From assembly GCA_016210295.1 (NCBI GenBank), contig JACQUM010000023.1, positions 1 through 8,969 of the forward strand: a stretch of 8,969 nt of DNA. Direction: 5' to 3'. Source of the stretch: Chloroflexota bacterium. GTDB taxonomy: Bacteria > Chloroflexota > Dehalococcoidia > UBA6926 > JACQUM01. Within the stretch, counting starts at the first letter, position 1; every line of letters begins with the position of its first letter. The position numbers and the translations under genes are program-made. The notes under the pieces were generated by a model. It was not told where the DNA came from and did not search any database. It was given only the letters and a program-made list of their open reading frames with translations. Below, piece by piece: positions 1-7,412 of the stretch.

Positions 1-265
1 GGTAGGCGGCGAATGTCTTGAGGGAGGCGATCTTCCGGGCGATGGTGGTGGGCGCGTACTGCCTCTCATTGAGGGACAGGACGTAGTCCGTCACCAGTTC
101 GCGGCTCACGTTCTTCCAATCGAAGTGTCCGTTGGAAGCGGGGAACTTTGAGCGGATGAACTCGGCGAACTGGGCAAGATCGTTGCGGTAGGCCTCGGCG
201 GTGTTGGCCGAGAAGCCTTTGACCGCAGACAGATAGACCAGAAAGTTCTGTATTCTTTCCTTCAT
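1..265 (-). CDS. Tyrosine recombinase, XerC/XerD type, N-terminal part (cut by window edge)
   Basis: Only the first 88 codons are in the window; the gene continues beyond base 1. The protein opens MKERIQNFLVYLSAVKGFS and continues with SANTAEAYRNDLAQFAEFI. This is the helical SAM-like core-binding domain of Xer and phage-type integrases, including the usual 'S-x-N-T-x-x-x-Y-x-x-D-L' element at about residues 19-30. A second piece, YAPTTIARKIASLKTFAAY (about residues 70-88), matches the end of that domain. The catalytic Arg-His-Arg-Tyr domain lies outside the window, so activity cannot be judged and XerC cannot be told from XerD or from a mobile-element integrase. The ATG at 265-263 is preceded by a purine-rich leader (GGGAAGGGAAAGGGT), which supports this start. 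Family confident, exact member not. Confidence 0.85.
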   Translation of the reverse strand, partial: MKERIQNFLVYLSAVKGFSANTAEAYRNDLAQFAEFIRSKFPASNGHFDWKNVSRELVTDYVLSLNERQYAPTTIARKIASLKTFAAY

Positions 266-335
266 ACCCTTTCCCTTCCCTCTCCTCTACCCTACGACTT
301 CGCAAGGACGCCAGAGGTTATGTAGCTCCTAGATA

Positions 336-364
336 ATCTTATCACAAAGAGAGCAACCTGTCCA
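336..364 (-). promoter_or_regulatory. Candidate sigma-70 promoter of the recombinase gene
   Basis: Read on the minus strand, TGGACA (364-359) and TAAGAT (341-336) are separated by 17 bases. The first matches the -35 consensus at 5 of 6 positions and the second the -10 consensus at 4 of 6. Transcription would start near 329, giving a leader of about 64 bases before the ATG at 265. The assignment rests on sequence match and position only. Confidence 0.4.
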
Positions 365-625
365 CTGCCTGTGAGAAGTTTCCTGCAAAATCGTGAGAAT
401 TCCCGGGGAGAGAGGGGGGAAAGTGCTACGACACCAGAGAAGACAGACTGTTTGACCTGCTGGTGAAGCAGGTTGACAGGCCATGCCAAGAGGGGAGCCA
501 GGCCTCGCAAGAACGTCGCCTCCATAAAGGGCCGACAGATGGACTCTCTTACGATTGTAAGGTCCAGCTTTTACCGGGGGGTCATCTCTCGTCGAGGGAG
601 ACGGCTCCTTGAGGGACGGTAGAGA

Positions 626-647
626 CCCTGGCAGAATGGTGCCAGGG
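626..647 (+). promoter_or_regulatory. Perfect 8-bp hairpin just before the lgt ribosome binding site
   Basis: CCCTGGCA (626-633) and TGCCAGGG (640-647) are perfect reverse complements around a 6-base loop, GAATGG. The stem ends five bases before the Shine-Dalgarno sequence AAGGAGG (652-658) and leaves it single-stranded. It could stabilise the 5' end of the lgt mRNA, tune translation, or act as a weak terminator for an upstream transcript. There is no T run after it, so a classic Rho-independent terminator is unlikely. Confidence 0.4.
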
Positions 648-666
648 CCCGAAGGAGGTGGGACAG

Positions 667-1584
667 GTGGGAGCGGATTATCTGGCGGCCATCGGTATAG
701 GGTTGGACCCGAACCTGGTCAGCGCCGGGGGCGTGGTGGTCACCTGGCACGGCCTGTTCACCTTCCTGGGCGTGCTGGTGGTGATCCTGTGGGCGCTCCG
801 CCAGCAACGCCGCTATGGGCAGGCGGACGGCATCTCCGAGGACGCGGTCTATGGAACAGCTATCTGGGCGATCATCGGGGGAATCGTGGGGGCGCGGCTC
901 ATCCATGTGATAGACAACCTGGACTACTACCTTGCCACGCCCTTCGTCCAGCTCTCCTTCTTCGGCCTCGGTGTTCCTTTCCCCACGTTCCTCATGGTGT
1001 GGGCGGGCGGTATCGGACTCATCGGGGGGATCGTGGGGGCGGCCATCGCGGGCTCGATCTACGCGCGTCGAAAGGGGTACCCCGTGGGCCGGATGGTGGA
1101 CCTGCTGGCGCCGGGGATTCCCCTGGGGCAGTTCGTGGGCCGCATCGGCGACATCGTCAACGGGGAGCACATCAGCGCGTTCACCAATGTTCCCTGGGCC
1201 TTCTTGTACACCCATCCGGGCAGTCCGAGCTATGGCCTCCGGCCCCAGCATCCGGCCATCGCCTACGAGATGGTCTGGGACCTCGTCATTTTCTTCGTTG
1301 CCCTCAAGCTCATCGACCGCCTGAGGCCGAACGGGATGGTCTTCTTCAGCTTCCTGGCCCTCTACGCCCTGGGACGTTTCTTCATCCAGTTCTTCCGGCA
1401 AGACCCCCTGTGGTTTCTTGGCCTCCAGGAGGCGCATATCCTTTCCCTCGTGATTCTGGCGGCGGCGGTGCCAGTCTTGGCGGCACGAGCCCATTTCGTC
1501 CGAGCGGCTCAGAGCGCGGGAGCGCCGAGGGGCAGACCCTCTCCAGAAGCCATGCGACGACCTCCTACCTGGAAGGGCCGGTAG
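667..1584 (+). CDS. lgt: Prolipoprotein diacylglyceryl transferase (Lgt), divergent active-site region
   Basis: Lgt is an inner-membrane enzyme that moves diacylglycerol from phosphatidylglycerol to the lipobox cysteine of prolipoproteins. The product has 305 residues and several hydrophobic segments (about 31-43, 62-82, 106-132, 203-216, 225-241 and 257-272). Family hallmarks are WHGL near residue 27, WAGG at 112-115, DLLAP with LGQFVGRIGD at 145-162, NGEH at 165-168, HPAIAYE at 195-201 and GRFFIQFFRQ at 236-245. Arg159 and Arg237 correspond to the essential R143 and R239 of the E. coli enzyme. Several other positions differ: His28 for Tyr26, Ile119 for His103, Asp162 for Asn146 and Ser170 for Gly154. 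The GTG at 667 is chosen because AAGGAGG (652-658) lies 8 bases before it; an in-frame GTG at 658 overlaps that site. The polar C-terminal tail from about residue 282 is not a family feature. Confidence 0.9.
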   Translation: MGADYLAAIGIGLDPNLVSAGGVVVTWHGLFTFLGVLVVILWALRQQRRYGQADGISEDAVYGTAIWAIIGGIVGARLIHVIDNLDYYLATPFVQLSFFGLGVPFPTFLMVWAGGIGLIGGIVGAAIAGSIYARRKGYPVGRMVDLLAPGIPLGQFVGRIGDIVNGEHISAFTNVPWAFLYTHPGSPSYGLRPQHPAIAYEMVWDLVIFFVALKLIDRLRPNGMVFFSFLALYALGRFFIQFFRQDPLWFLGLQEAHILSLVILAAAVPVLAARAHFVRAAQSAGAPRGRPSPEAMRRPPTWKGR

Positions 1585-1593
1585 GGAGCTACC
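1580..1593 (+). terminator. Small hairpin over the lgt stop codon, possible weak terminator
   Basis: GGTAG (1580-1584, containing the TAG stop) and CTACC (1589-1593) form a perfect 5-base stem with loop GGAG. No T run follows, so termination activity is doubtful. Confidence 0.2.
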
Positions 1594-1663
1594 CAGACAC
1601 TGGTTTGACTGTGCCCCCCGCGCAGGGAGAGCATTGCCCTTGCCTGCCTAGCTCAGGGTCTCA

Positions 1664-1823
1664 GCAGGGTGTTGAAAAAGGGGAGTGCAGTCCCGAGCAT
1701 CGGGATTGCCGGGGGTCTGGGGGTGTTCCCCAGATACATTCCCCACCCCCTTCCCTTCGGCTGGCTCAGGGCATGCTTGGCCAGGAAGGGGGACAGGGGG
1801 ATGGTCGTCCCGACGAGTCGGGA
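1664..1823. repeat. Cluster of inverted repeats, probably an interspersed or MITE-like repeat
   Basis: This gene-free stretch between lgt and recJ (whole gap 1585-1904) holds four hairpins in about 130 bases. They are: TCCCGA/TCGGGA with a 3-base loop (1691-1705); TCTGGGG/CCCCAGA with a 5-base loop (1716-1734); CCCCCTTCC/GGAAGGGGG (1746-1754 with 1784-1792), which encloses CTGGC/GCCAG (1761-1765 with 1780-1784); and TCCCGAC/GTCGGGA with a 2-base loop (1808-1823). The first and last share the motif TCCCGA...TCGGGA. It begins near GGGTGTTGAAAAAGG, which resembles ends of some insertion sequences. No transposase frame and no matching terminal repeat at the far end were found, so element boundaries are uncertain. 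From memory, similar strings recur between genes of Chloroflexota genomes. Confidence 0.5.
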
Positions 1824-1904
1824 TTCATCAGCCCGTTAGAGAAACGAGCAGCCCTGTTCGAGTTTTTGGTGTGGCGGGAATAGTCGCCAACAGAAAGTGA
1901 AGTC

Positions 1905-3617
1905 TCAGCGGACAAGGGGCAGGCTACTGCTGGAGGGAGCGAAATCGAGCAGAGAAACCTCCATCGTCCCGTTCGGGCTGCGGGGATCGGTGTTGAAGGT
2001 GTAGACGATGCCGATCTCTCCCTGCATCTCGGCAAGGCGGTCGCCGAGGCGGAAGGCGACGGCGTCCCAGACCGCGTTGCCCTCTCGCATCTTCAGGCGG
2101 GCATGGGTCCCGTCGCCCAGGGAGCGGGCGTCGAGAACGAAGAGGTTGCGAGCCAGAAAAGAGGGCTGGCGGTTGCCGAGCCCGTAGGGGGCGAGATCCT
2201 GGAGGAAGCGCATGGTGGGGCCGGGGAGGGAGGAGAGGGGAGCCTCGGCATCGATGGCGAGAGTGGGCCGCAGGTCGAGGTTGGCTAGCTCCTCTCGGGC
2301 GATCTCCTGGAGGCGGCGACGCAGAGGCTCCAGGTTGGCGGCGGGAGTGGTGAAGCCTGCGGCCTGGTGGTGACCTCCGAAGCGGAAGAGGAGATCGGCG
2401 CACTGGGCGATGGCGGCGGTGACGTCGAACTCGGTGATGCTGCGGGCGGAGCCGCGGACATAGTCGCCGTCCTGCTGGTAGACAATAGCGGGCCGATAGT
2501 ACTGCTCCGCAAGCCTCCCGGCCACAAGGCCGACGATTCCCGCCGGGAAGTCGGCGCCGCCAACCATGAGGAGCGGGCCGAGCGGGCCTTCGGCCTCCTG
2601 GCGATGCAGCTCCTCCTCGGCCCGGGCGAGAGCCTTCTGCGTGAGCTCCTGGCGGCGAGAGTTGAGCAGGCCGAGCCGATCGGCGAGGGCCTGGGCTTCG
2701 ACCGGGTCTTGGGTGAGGAGGAGGCGAAGGCTGGGTTCGGCGTGTTCAAGACGTCCGGCAGCGTTGAGGCGGGGGGCGAGGATGAAACCGATCGTTTCGT
2801 GATCGAGGGAAGAGAGAGCCACGCCTGCCTGGCTGGCGAGGGCCTGCAGGCCGGGCCTCTGCGTGCGCCGTAAGGCCTGGATACCGCGACGGACGATGTA
2901 GCGGTTCTCTCCGATGAGCGGAGCGACATCGGCCACGGTGCCCAGGGCGGCGAACTCCAGAAGGCTCTCGTCCCAGGGCCGGCCCAGGGCGGAGAAGAGG
3001 GCCTGGGCCAGCTTCAAGGCGAGACCGACTCCCGCCAGTTGGGGCCATGGGTAAGGGCGGGAGCCGGGAAGGTGAGGGTTGACGGCGGCGAGGGCATGTG
3101 ACCAGTCCCCAGTCGGAAGGTGGTGGTCCGTGACGATGATGTCGAGGCTCTTGGGGACTTCACCGCCGTCTTGGAGACCTGTGATGCCGCAGTCGGCGCT
3201 GACAACCAACGTACAGCCTCTGTCTCGAAGGATGCGAAGGGCCGCAGAGTTAAGCCCATGGCCTTCGTTCACGCGGTGGGGGATGTAAGGGATGGGATCG
3301 GCGCCAAGGGCTTGGAGTGCTTCCACGAGGAGGGCCGTGGCGGAGATGCCGTCGGCATCGAAGTCGCCGTAGACGGCGACCCTCTCGCCCCGGTAAAGGG
3401 CTTGAAGGAGCCGCCCCACGGCGCGCTCCATGTCGGGGAGCAAGAAGGGATCGGCGCGGAGACGTTCGTCGGCGGCGAGGAAGCGCTCCGCCTCTTCCTG
3501 AGAGGCAATGCCCCGGTTGTGGAGGAGATGAGCGACCAGCGGTGGATAGGAGGCCAATGCCCGACGGACCTCTTCCGGCGGAGGCGACGCGAGCCGCCAC
3601 CGGCTCCCAGGGCCCAT
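1905..3617 (-). CDS. recJ: Single-stranded-DNA-specific exonuclease RecJ
   Basis: RecJ is a 5'-to-3' exonuclease on single-stranded DNA used in recombination and mismatch repair. The 570-residue length is normal for the family (E. coli 577). All phosphoesterase motifs are present in order: DFDADG at 85-90, ADCG at 141-144, TDHH at 163-166 and GTVADVAPL at 226-234. These supply the aspartates and histidines that bind the metal ions. The DHHA1 domain follows, with GGADFPAGIVGLVAGRL at 353-369 and FRFGGHHQAAGF at 411-422, and an OB-fold region lies at about 450-560. The ATG at 3617 lies 8 bases after the stop of the upstream synthase gene. No Shine-Dalgarno sequence is visible there, so translation is probably coupled to the upstream gene. 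Nothing suggests the enzyme is inactive. Confidence 0.96.
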   Translation of the reverse strand: MGPGSRWRLASPPPEEVRRALASYPPLVAHLLHNRGIASQEEAERFLAADERLRADPFLLPDMERAVGRLLQALYRGERVAVYGDFDADGISATALLVEALQALGADPIPYIPHRVNEGHGLNSAALRILRDRGCTLVVSADCGITGLQDGGEVPKSLDIIVTDHHLPTGDWSHALAAVNPHLPGSRPYPWPQLAGVGLALKLAQALFSALGRPWDESLLEFAALGTVADVAPLIGENRYIVRRGIQALRRTQRPGLQALASQAGVALSSLDHETIGFILAPRLNAAGRLEHAEPSLRLLLTQDPVEAQALADRLGLLNSRRQELTQKALARAEEELHRQEAEGPLGPLLMVGGADFPAGIVGLVAGRLAEQYYRPAIVYQQDGDYVRGSARSITEFDVTAAIAQCADLLFRFGGHHQAAGFTTPAANLEPLRRRLQEIAREELANLDLRPTLAIDAEAPLSSLPGPTMRFLQDLAPYGLGNRQPSFLARNLFVLDARSLGDGTHARLKMREGNAVWDAVAFRLGDRLAEMQGEIGIVYTFNTDPRSPNGTMEVSLLDFAPSSSSLPLVR

Positions 3618-3625
3618 GCGGGCGC

Positions 3626-5026
<1,401 letters not shown>

Positions 5027-5066
5027 GAGCCGCCTCCTCTGCCCCTATTCTCTGCGAAGCGCAGTT

Positions 5067-5094
5067 ATTATACTCGCAAGATTCTCCCTTGCAA
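5067..5094 (-). promoter_or_regulatory. Sigma-70 promoter of the ketoacyl synthase-recJ operon
   Basis: On the minus strand TTGCAA (5094-5089) and a perfect TATAAT (5072-5067) are separated by 16 bases. Transcription would start near 5060, giving a leader of about 33 bases that contains the Shine-Dalgarno sequence AGGAGG before the ATG at 5026. This is the strongest promoter match I see in the window. Confidence 0.65.
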
Positions 5095-5116
5095 TCACCT
5101 TTCTGGGTGGTTGCAA
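5089..5116. promoter_or_regulatory. Inverted repeat over the -35 box, candidate operator
   Basis: TTGCAATCACC (5089-5099) and GGTGGTTGCAA (5106-5116) are reverse complements at 10 of 11 positions, with 6 bases between them. The left arm contains the -35 element of the synthase promoter, so a bound dimeric regulator would block that promoter. The site lies between two divergent fatty acid genes, which fits a lipid-responsive regulator. No regulator gene is in the window and the motif does not match a site I can name. Confidence 0.45.
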
Positions 5117-5287
5117 GACTCTTGGAGAAAAAAGGCGAAGGACTGAGCCGTCCGACCTAAGCAGACGGTCAGGAGCGCCAAGGAAGTCGTCCTAGCGGAA
5201 GCCGCCGTCCAACTCCTTATCTCCTCGGTCTCTTGAGAAGCTGGCGAAGGCCTCGAACAGTCGGAGCGGTTCGTCTTTCTGTCGTCC

Positions 5288-5317
5288 TTGACACGCGTGG
5301 GGAGGCGTCCGTATCGT
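5288..5317 (+). promoter_or_regulatory. Promoter of the enoyl reductase gene, consistent with a leaderless mRNA
   Basis: A perfect TTGACA (5288-5293) is followed after 18 bases by TATCGT (5312-5317, 4 of 6 to the -10 consensus). The expected start of transcription is about 5324-5325, which is the GTG start codon itself. No Shine-Dalgarno sequence stands at the right distance; GGGGAGG at 5299-5305 is about 19 bases away and would be upstream of the transcript. Confidence 0.5.
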
Positions 5318-5324
5318 TGGCGGC

Positions 5325-6110
5325 GTGGAGACGGAGAAGAGGCTGGCGGGGAAGACCGCTCTGGTTACCGGCGGCTCTCGGGGGATAGGGCGGGCCATCT
5401 CTCTGGAGCTGGCCCGTCTCGGCGCGAACGTGGCCATCAACTATTTCCGCAATCCACGCGCTGCCCGCGAGACGGCGAAGGAGATCGGGGCCCTTGGAGT
5501 GCGCGTCTCCATGCACAAGGCCCATGTGGGCGACCCTGAGCAGGTGGAGGCGATGTTCCGAGAGGTCCAGCAGACCTACGGGAGCCTGGACATCCTCGTG
5601 AACAACGCAGCCTCCGGTGTCCAGAGGTCCGCTCTGGAGCTGGAGACGAAGCACTGGGACTGGACGCTGGACATCAACGCCCGGGGGCCATGGTTGTGCA
5701 CCAAGGCGGCGGTCCCCCTGATGGCGGGGCGGCGGGGGAGGGTGGTCAACATCTCCAGCCTGGGCTCGCAGCGGGTGATGGATGTCTATATGGCGGTGGG
5801 CGTCTCCAAGGCCGCGCTGGAGGCCCTGACCCGTTATCTGGCGGTGGAGCTGGCGCCTTGGGGAATTACGGTGAACTGCGTTTCCGGCGGCATCGTGGCC
5901 ACGGAGGCGCTGGAGCACTTCCCGAACCGGGAGGAAATGCTGGCTGCGGCCGAGCGCCAGACGCCGGCGGGGCGGATGGTGACGACACAGGACATCGCCC
6001 ATGTGGTGGCTTTCCTCTGCTCCGACGAGGCACAGATGATCGTGGGGCAGACCATCGTCGTGGACGGGGGGATGTCCCTGGTGTGGACTAGCTCCGCCAG
6101 AGGAGCATGA
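5325..6110 (+). CDS. fabL: Enoyl-[acyl-carrier-protein] reductase III, FabL type
   Basis: This short-chain dehydrogenase/reductase of 261 residues would reduce the enoyl-ACP double bond with NADPH, the last step of each fatty acid elongation cycle. TGGSRGIG at 15-22 binds the nucleotide and NNAASG lies at 93-98. The catalytic pair is Tyr155-x6-Lys162 (YMAVGVSK), the spacing of enoyl reductases FabI and FabL. The Tyr-x3-Lys of FabG is absent: Val158 is at that place. Long stretches agree with Bacillus subtilis FabL as I remember it: the region around HWDW (110-113), SKAALEALTRYLAVEL (161-176), EHFPNRE (197-203) and TPAGRMV (213-219). The GTG at 5325 is the first possible start after an in-frame stop at 5289-5291. 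It is transcribed divergently from the ketoacyl synthase gene. FabG or another SDR is a less likely reading. Confidence 0.88.
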   Translation: METEKRLAGKTALVTGGSRGIGRAISLELARLGANVAINYFRNPRAARETAKEIGALGVRVSMHKAHVGDPEQVEAMFREVQQTYGSLDILVNNAASGVQRSALELETKHWDWTLDINARGPWLCTKAAVPLMAGRRGRVVNISSLGSQRVMDVYMAVGVSKAALEALTRYLAVELAPWGITVNCVSGGIVATEALEHFPNREEMLAAAERQTPAGRMVTTQDIAHVVAFLCSDEAQMIVGQTIVVDGGMSLVWTSSARGA

Positions 6111-6150
6111 GCCGCGTGGGGGCTGAGCGCCTGTGCCGGGCGCCTCCATC

Positions 6151-6167
6151 CCCAATGGGCCCTTGGG
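6151..6167. terminator. Weak hairpin in the convergent fabL/dedA gap
   Basis: The 85-base gap between the two convergent genes holds CCCAA/TTGGG (6151-6155 with 6163-6167) and GCGCC/GGCGC (6127-6131 with 6139-6143). Either could help end transcription, but stems are only five base pairs and no T run follows on either strand. Confidence 0.2.
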
Positions 6168-6195
6168 TTCCGCTGGAGCGGCGGCGGCAATGTGG

Positions 6196-6861
6196 CTAGC
6201 GGGGGTCTCGCGGCAGCGTCGCCTCCCGGGAGACGCCGGCCCGGCTGCGCTTGACGTGGCGGTATATGTACACGCCAAGGAGGGCGACGATGACGAGGAT
6301 GACAGGGATGTCGAAGGGACGCATGACCGAGCGGATCTTCTCCCAGTGCTCGCCGGCGAGATAGCCAGCGTAGGCCAGTCCCCAAGACCAGGGAAGGCTG
6401 CCGAGAAAGGTGAGCAGGACGAAGACCACGAAATTTGCCCGAGCCACGCCCGCGGGGAAGCTGATGAAGGTCCGAACCACGGGCAGCACGCGCGAGAGGA
6501 GAATGGCCCAGTTGCCGTAGCGGGAGAACCAGCGGTCGGCGGCTGCCAGGTCGTGTGAGGAGATCAGGACGTACTTCCCGTATTTCTCGATGGCCGAGCG
6601 GCCCCCCCAACGCCCGACGGCGTAGGCTGCCACCGACCCGATGACGTTGCCGACGGCGCCGTAGAAACCCGCGAGCAGGGTGTAAGAGGCATCGAGCCCT
6701 TGCGCTTTGACGAGCATCCAACCGCTGAGGGGCATGATGATCTCACTGGGAAGCGGGATGCACGCGCTCTCGATGGCCATCATCACCACGACGCCCGGCC
6801 ATCCAATCGTGGTGTAGACCTGCGCTACGAAGGCGAGGACCTGGCGCTCGATCTCGATCAC
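6196..6861 (-). CDS. DedA-family integral membrane protein
   Basis: The 221-residue product belongs to the DedA/SNARE-associated (VTT domain) family. Some members flip undecaprenyl phosphate or phospholipids across the membrane and support membrane homeostasis. Family hallmarks are ESACIPLPSE at 31-40, GRWGGR at 83-88 and SRVLPVVRTFISFPAGVAR at 123-141, the last with the conserved Arg124 and Arg130. Hydrophobic segments lie at about 22-50, 62-82, 117-137, 144-169 and 184-200, and the C-terminal tail is basic. The GTG at 6861 is supported by GGAGG (6875-6871) 9 bases before it. The gene follows the ABM-like gene on the same strand after 68 bases and may share its transcript. The substrate cannot be told from sequence. 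Confidence 0.92.
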   Translation of the reverse strand: MIEIERQVLAFVAQVYTTIGWPGVVVMMAIESACIPLPSEIIMPLSGWMLVKAQGLDASYTLLAGFYGAVGNVIGSVAAYAVGRWGGRSAIEKYGKYVLISSHDLAAADRWFSRYGNWAILLSRVLPVVRTFISFPAGVARANFVVFVLLTFLGSLPWSWGLAYAGYLAGEHWEKIRSVMRPFDIPVILVIVALLGVYIYRHVKRSRAGVSREATLPRDPR

Positions 6862-6929
6862 CCGCTGAGTCCTCCGTGCTGGCTCCTCGGAGAGGGAAGC
6901 GCATGAGTGGGACTGTCCGACTGAAAGGG

Positions 6930-7247
6930 CTACGGTCGGCGCGGAGGCAGGCCGAGGGGAGTCCCCTGGATGTTGTAGAGGTCCTCCTTATGGCCGGGCT
7001 GGATGCACTGGTGGAGGCGGCCGCGGATGGCCATGGTGTGCTGCATCTGGGCCACCTCGTCGGCTCTGGTCTCGCTCTCCCAGACACCGATGCGCCCCAG
7101 CTCGTCGCCGTCCTGGCTCGCAAACCGGAACCCCGTGATGAAGCCCTTCTGCTGGGAGAAGAAGACGTGCATCTCCTCCAGCAGCCGTTCCACCTCGGCG
7201 CGGCGTCCCGCTAACGGTCGCATCAGGGATATGCGGACAACTGGCAT
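6930..7247 (-). CDS. Small ABM-like dimeric alpha+beta barrel protein
   Basis: This 105-residue protein resembles the antibiotic biosynthesis monooxygenase (ABM) superfamily of small ferredoxin-like proteins that dimerise into a barrel. The pattern is a first strand VVRISLMRPL (3-12), a helix rich in Arg and Glu (RAEVERLLEEMHVFFSQQ, 16-33), then GFITGFRFASQDG (35-47), the strand LGRIGVWES (50-58), and a second helix (61-78). Some family members are quinol monooxygenases or haem-degrading enzymes; others have no known activity, and no diagnostic residue is visible here. The ATG at 7247 has AAGGAG 7 bases upstream. The frame runs further upstream without a stop, but that part overlaps the hotdog genes and lacks protein character, so the shorter start is preferred. 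Function unknown. Confidence 0.75.
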   Translation of the reverse strand: MPVVRISLMRPLAGRRAEVERLLEEMHVFFSQQKGFITGFRFASQDGDELGRIGVWESETRADEVAQMQHTMAIRGRLHQCIQPGHKEDLYNIQGTPLGLPPRRP

Positions 7248-7262
7248 CGCTCTCTCCTTTTC

Positions 7263-7285
7263 CGGCCCTCTGCCAGCTAGGGCCG
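7263..7285. promoter_or_regulatory. Perfect 7-bp inverted repeat upstream of the ABM-like gene
   Basis: CGGCCCT (7263-7269) and AGGGCCG (7279-7285) are perfect reverse complements around 9 bases. On the minus strand the hairpin sits just before the Shine-Dalgarno site of the ABM-like gene, like the one before lgt. It could be a 5' mRNA structure or an operator in the divergent gap. Confidence 0.3.
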
Positions 7286-7355
7286 AAGGGCGATAAGGGT
7301 GTGCTTCATCATCGGCCTCGGCTCCTCGGTCTGTCAAGGAGCAGGGCCGATCGCT

Positions 7356-7384
7356 TTGCGGAGAACGAAGCCGGATGGTATCTT
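7356..7384 (+). promoter_or_regulatory. Weak candidate promoter of the dehydratase-plsX operon
   Basis: TTGCGG (7356-7361) and TATCTT (7379-7384) are 17 bases apart, matching the consensus boxes at 3 and 4 of 6 positions. A start near 7391 would give a leader of about 22 bases before the ATG at 7413. The match is poor, and the call relies mainly on position before a three-gene run. Confidence 0.25.
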
Positions 7385-7412
7385 TGGGAAGGATTGGGAT
7401 AGGAAGGCGTTC

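Larger units (their letters stand above)
266..666. other. Intergenic stretch between divergent recombinase and lgt genes
   Basis: I see no convincing gene here; the short frames lack a ribosome binding site and recognisable protein character. Besides the minus-strand promoter there are three hairpins. One, at 455-473, has 7-base perfect arms (ACCTGCT / AGCAGGT). One, at 541-565, has stem CTTAC/GTAAG extended by GGAC/GTCC across a 3-base bulge. The third, at 626-647, sits before the lgt ribosome binding site. No strong plus-strand promoter for lgt was found: TTGACA at 473-478 has no good -10 at the right distance. No tRNA, T-box or known riboswitch pattern was recognised. Confidence 0.5.

Noticed and set aside
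453..478. TTGACC and TTGACA as -35 boxes for lgt
   Set aside because: No acceptable -10 sequence lies 15-19 bases downstream of either, and TTGACA abuts the right arm of a hairpin.
571..1494. Long minus-strand open frame opposite lgt
   Set aside because: Composition is rich in Arg, His, Asp and Pro with no domain, and it is the antisense shadow of a clear lgt gene in high-GC DNA.
609..1883. Long plus-strand frame of 424 codons overlapping lgt
   Set aside because: Gly/Pro/Arg-rich out-of-frame reading of lgt that runs on through the palindromic repeat; no ribosome binding site or domain.
5192..5290. Minus-strand frame ending in LRLFEAFASFSRDRGDKELDG, which reads like a genuine protein C-terminus
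   Set aside because: Upstream the frame runs antisense through the fabL start, has no recognisable domain and no start with a ribosome binding site. At most it is a remnant of a lost gene; too weak to annotate.
7299..7412. Upstream ATG starting the HadA-like frame at 7299
   Set aside because: No ribosome binding site before it, and the added residues do not belong to the hotdog fold; the ATG at 7413 has AGGAAGG at the right distance.
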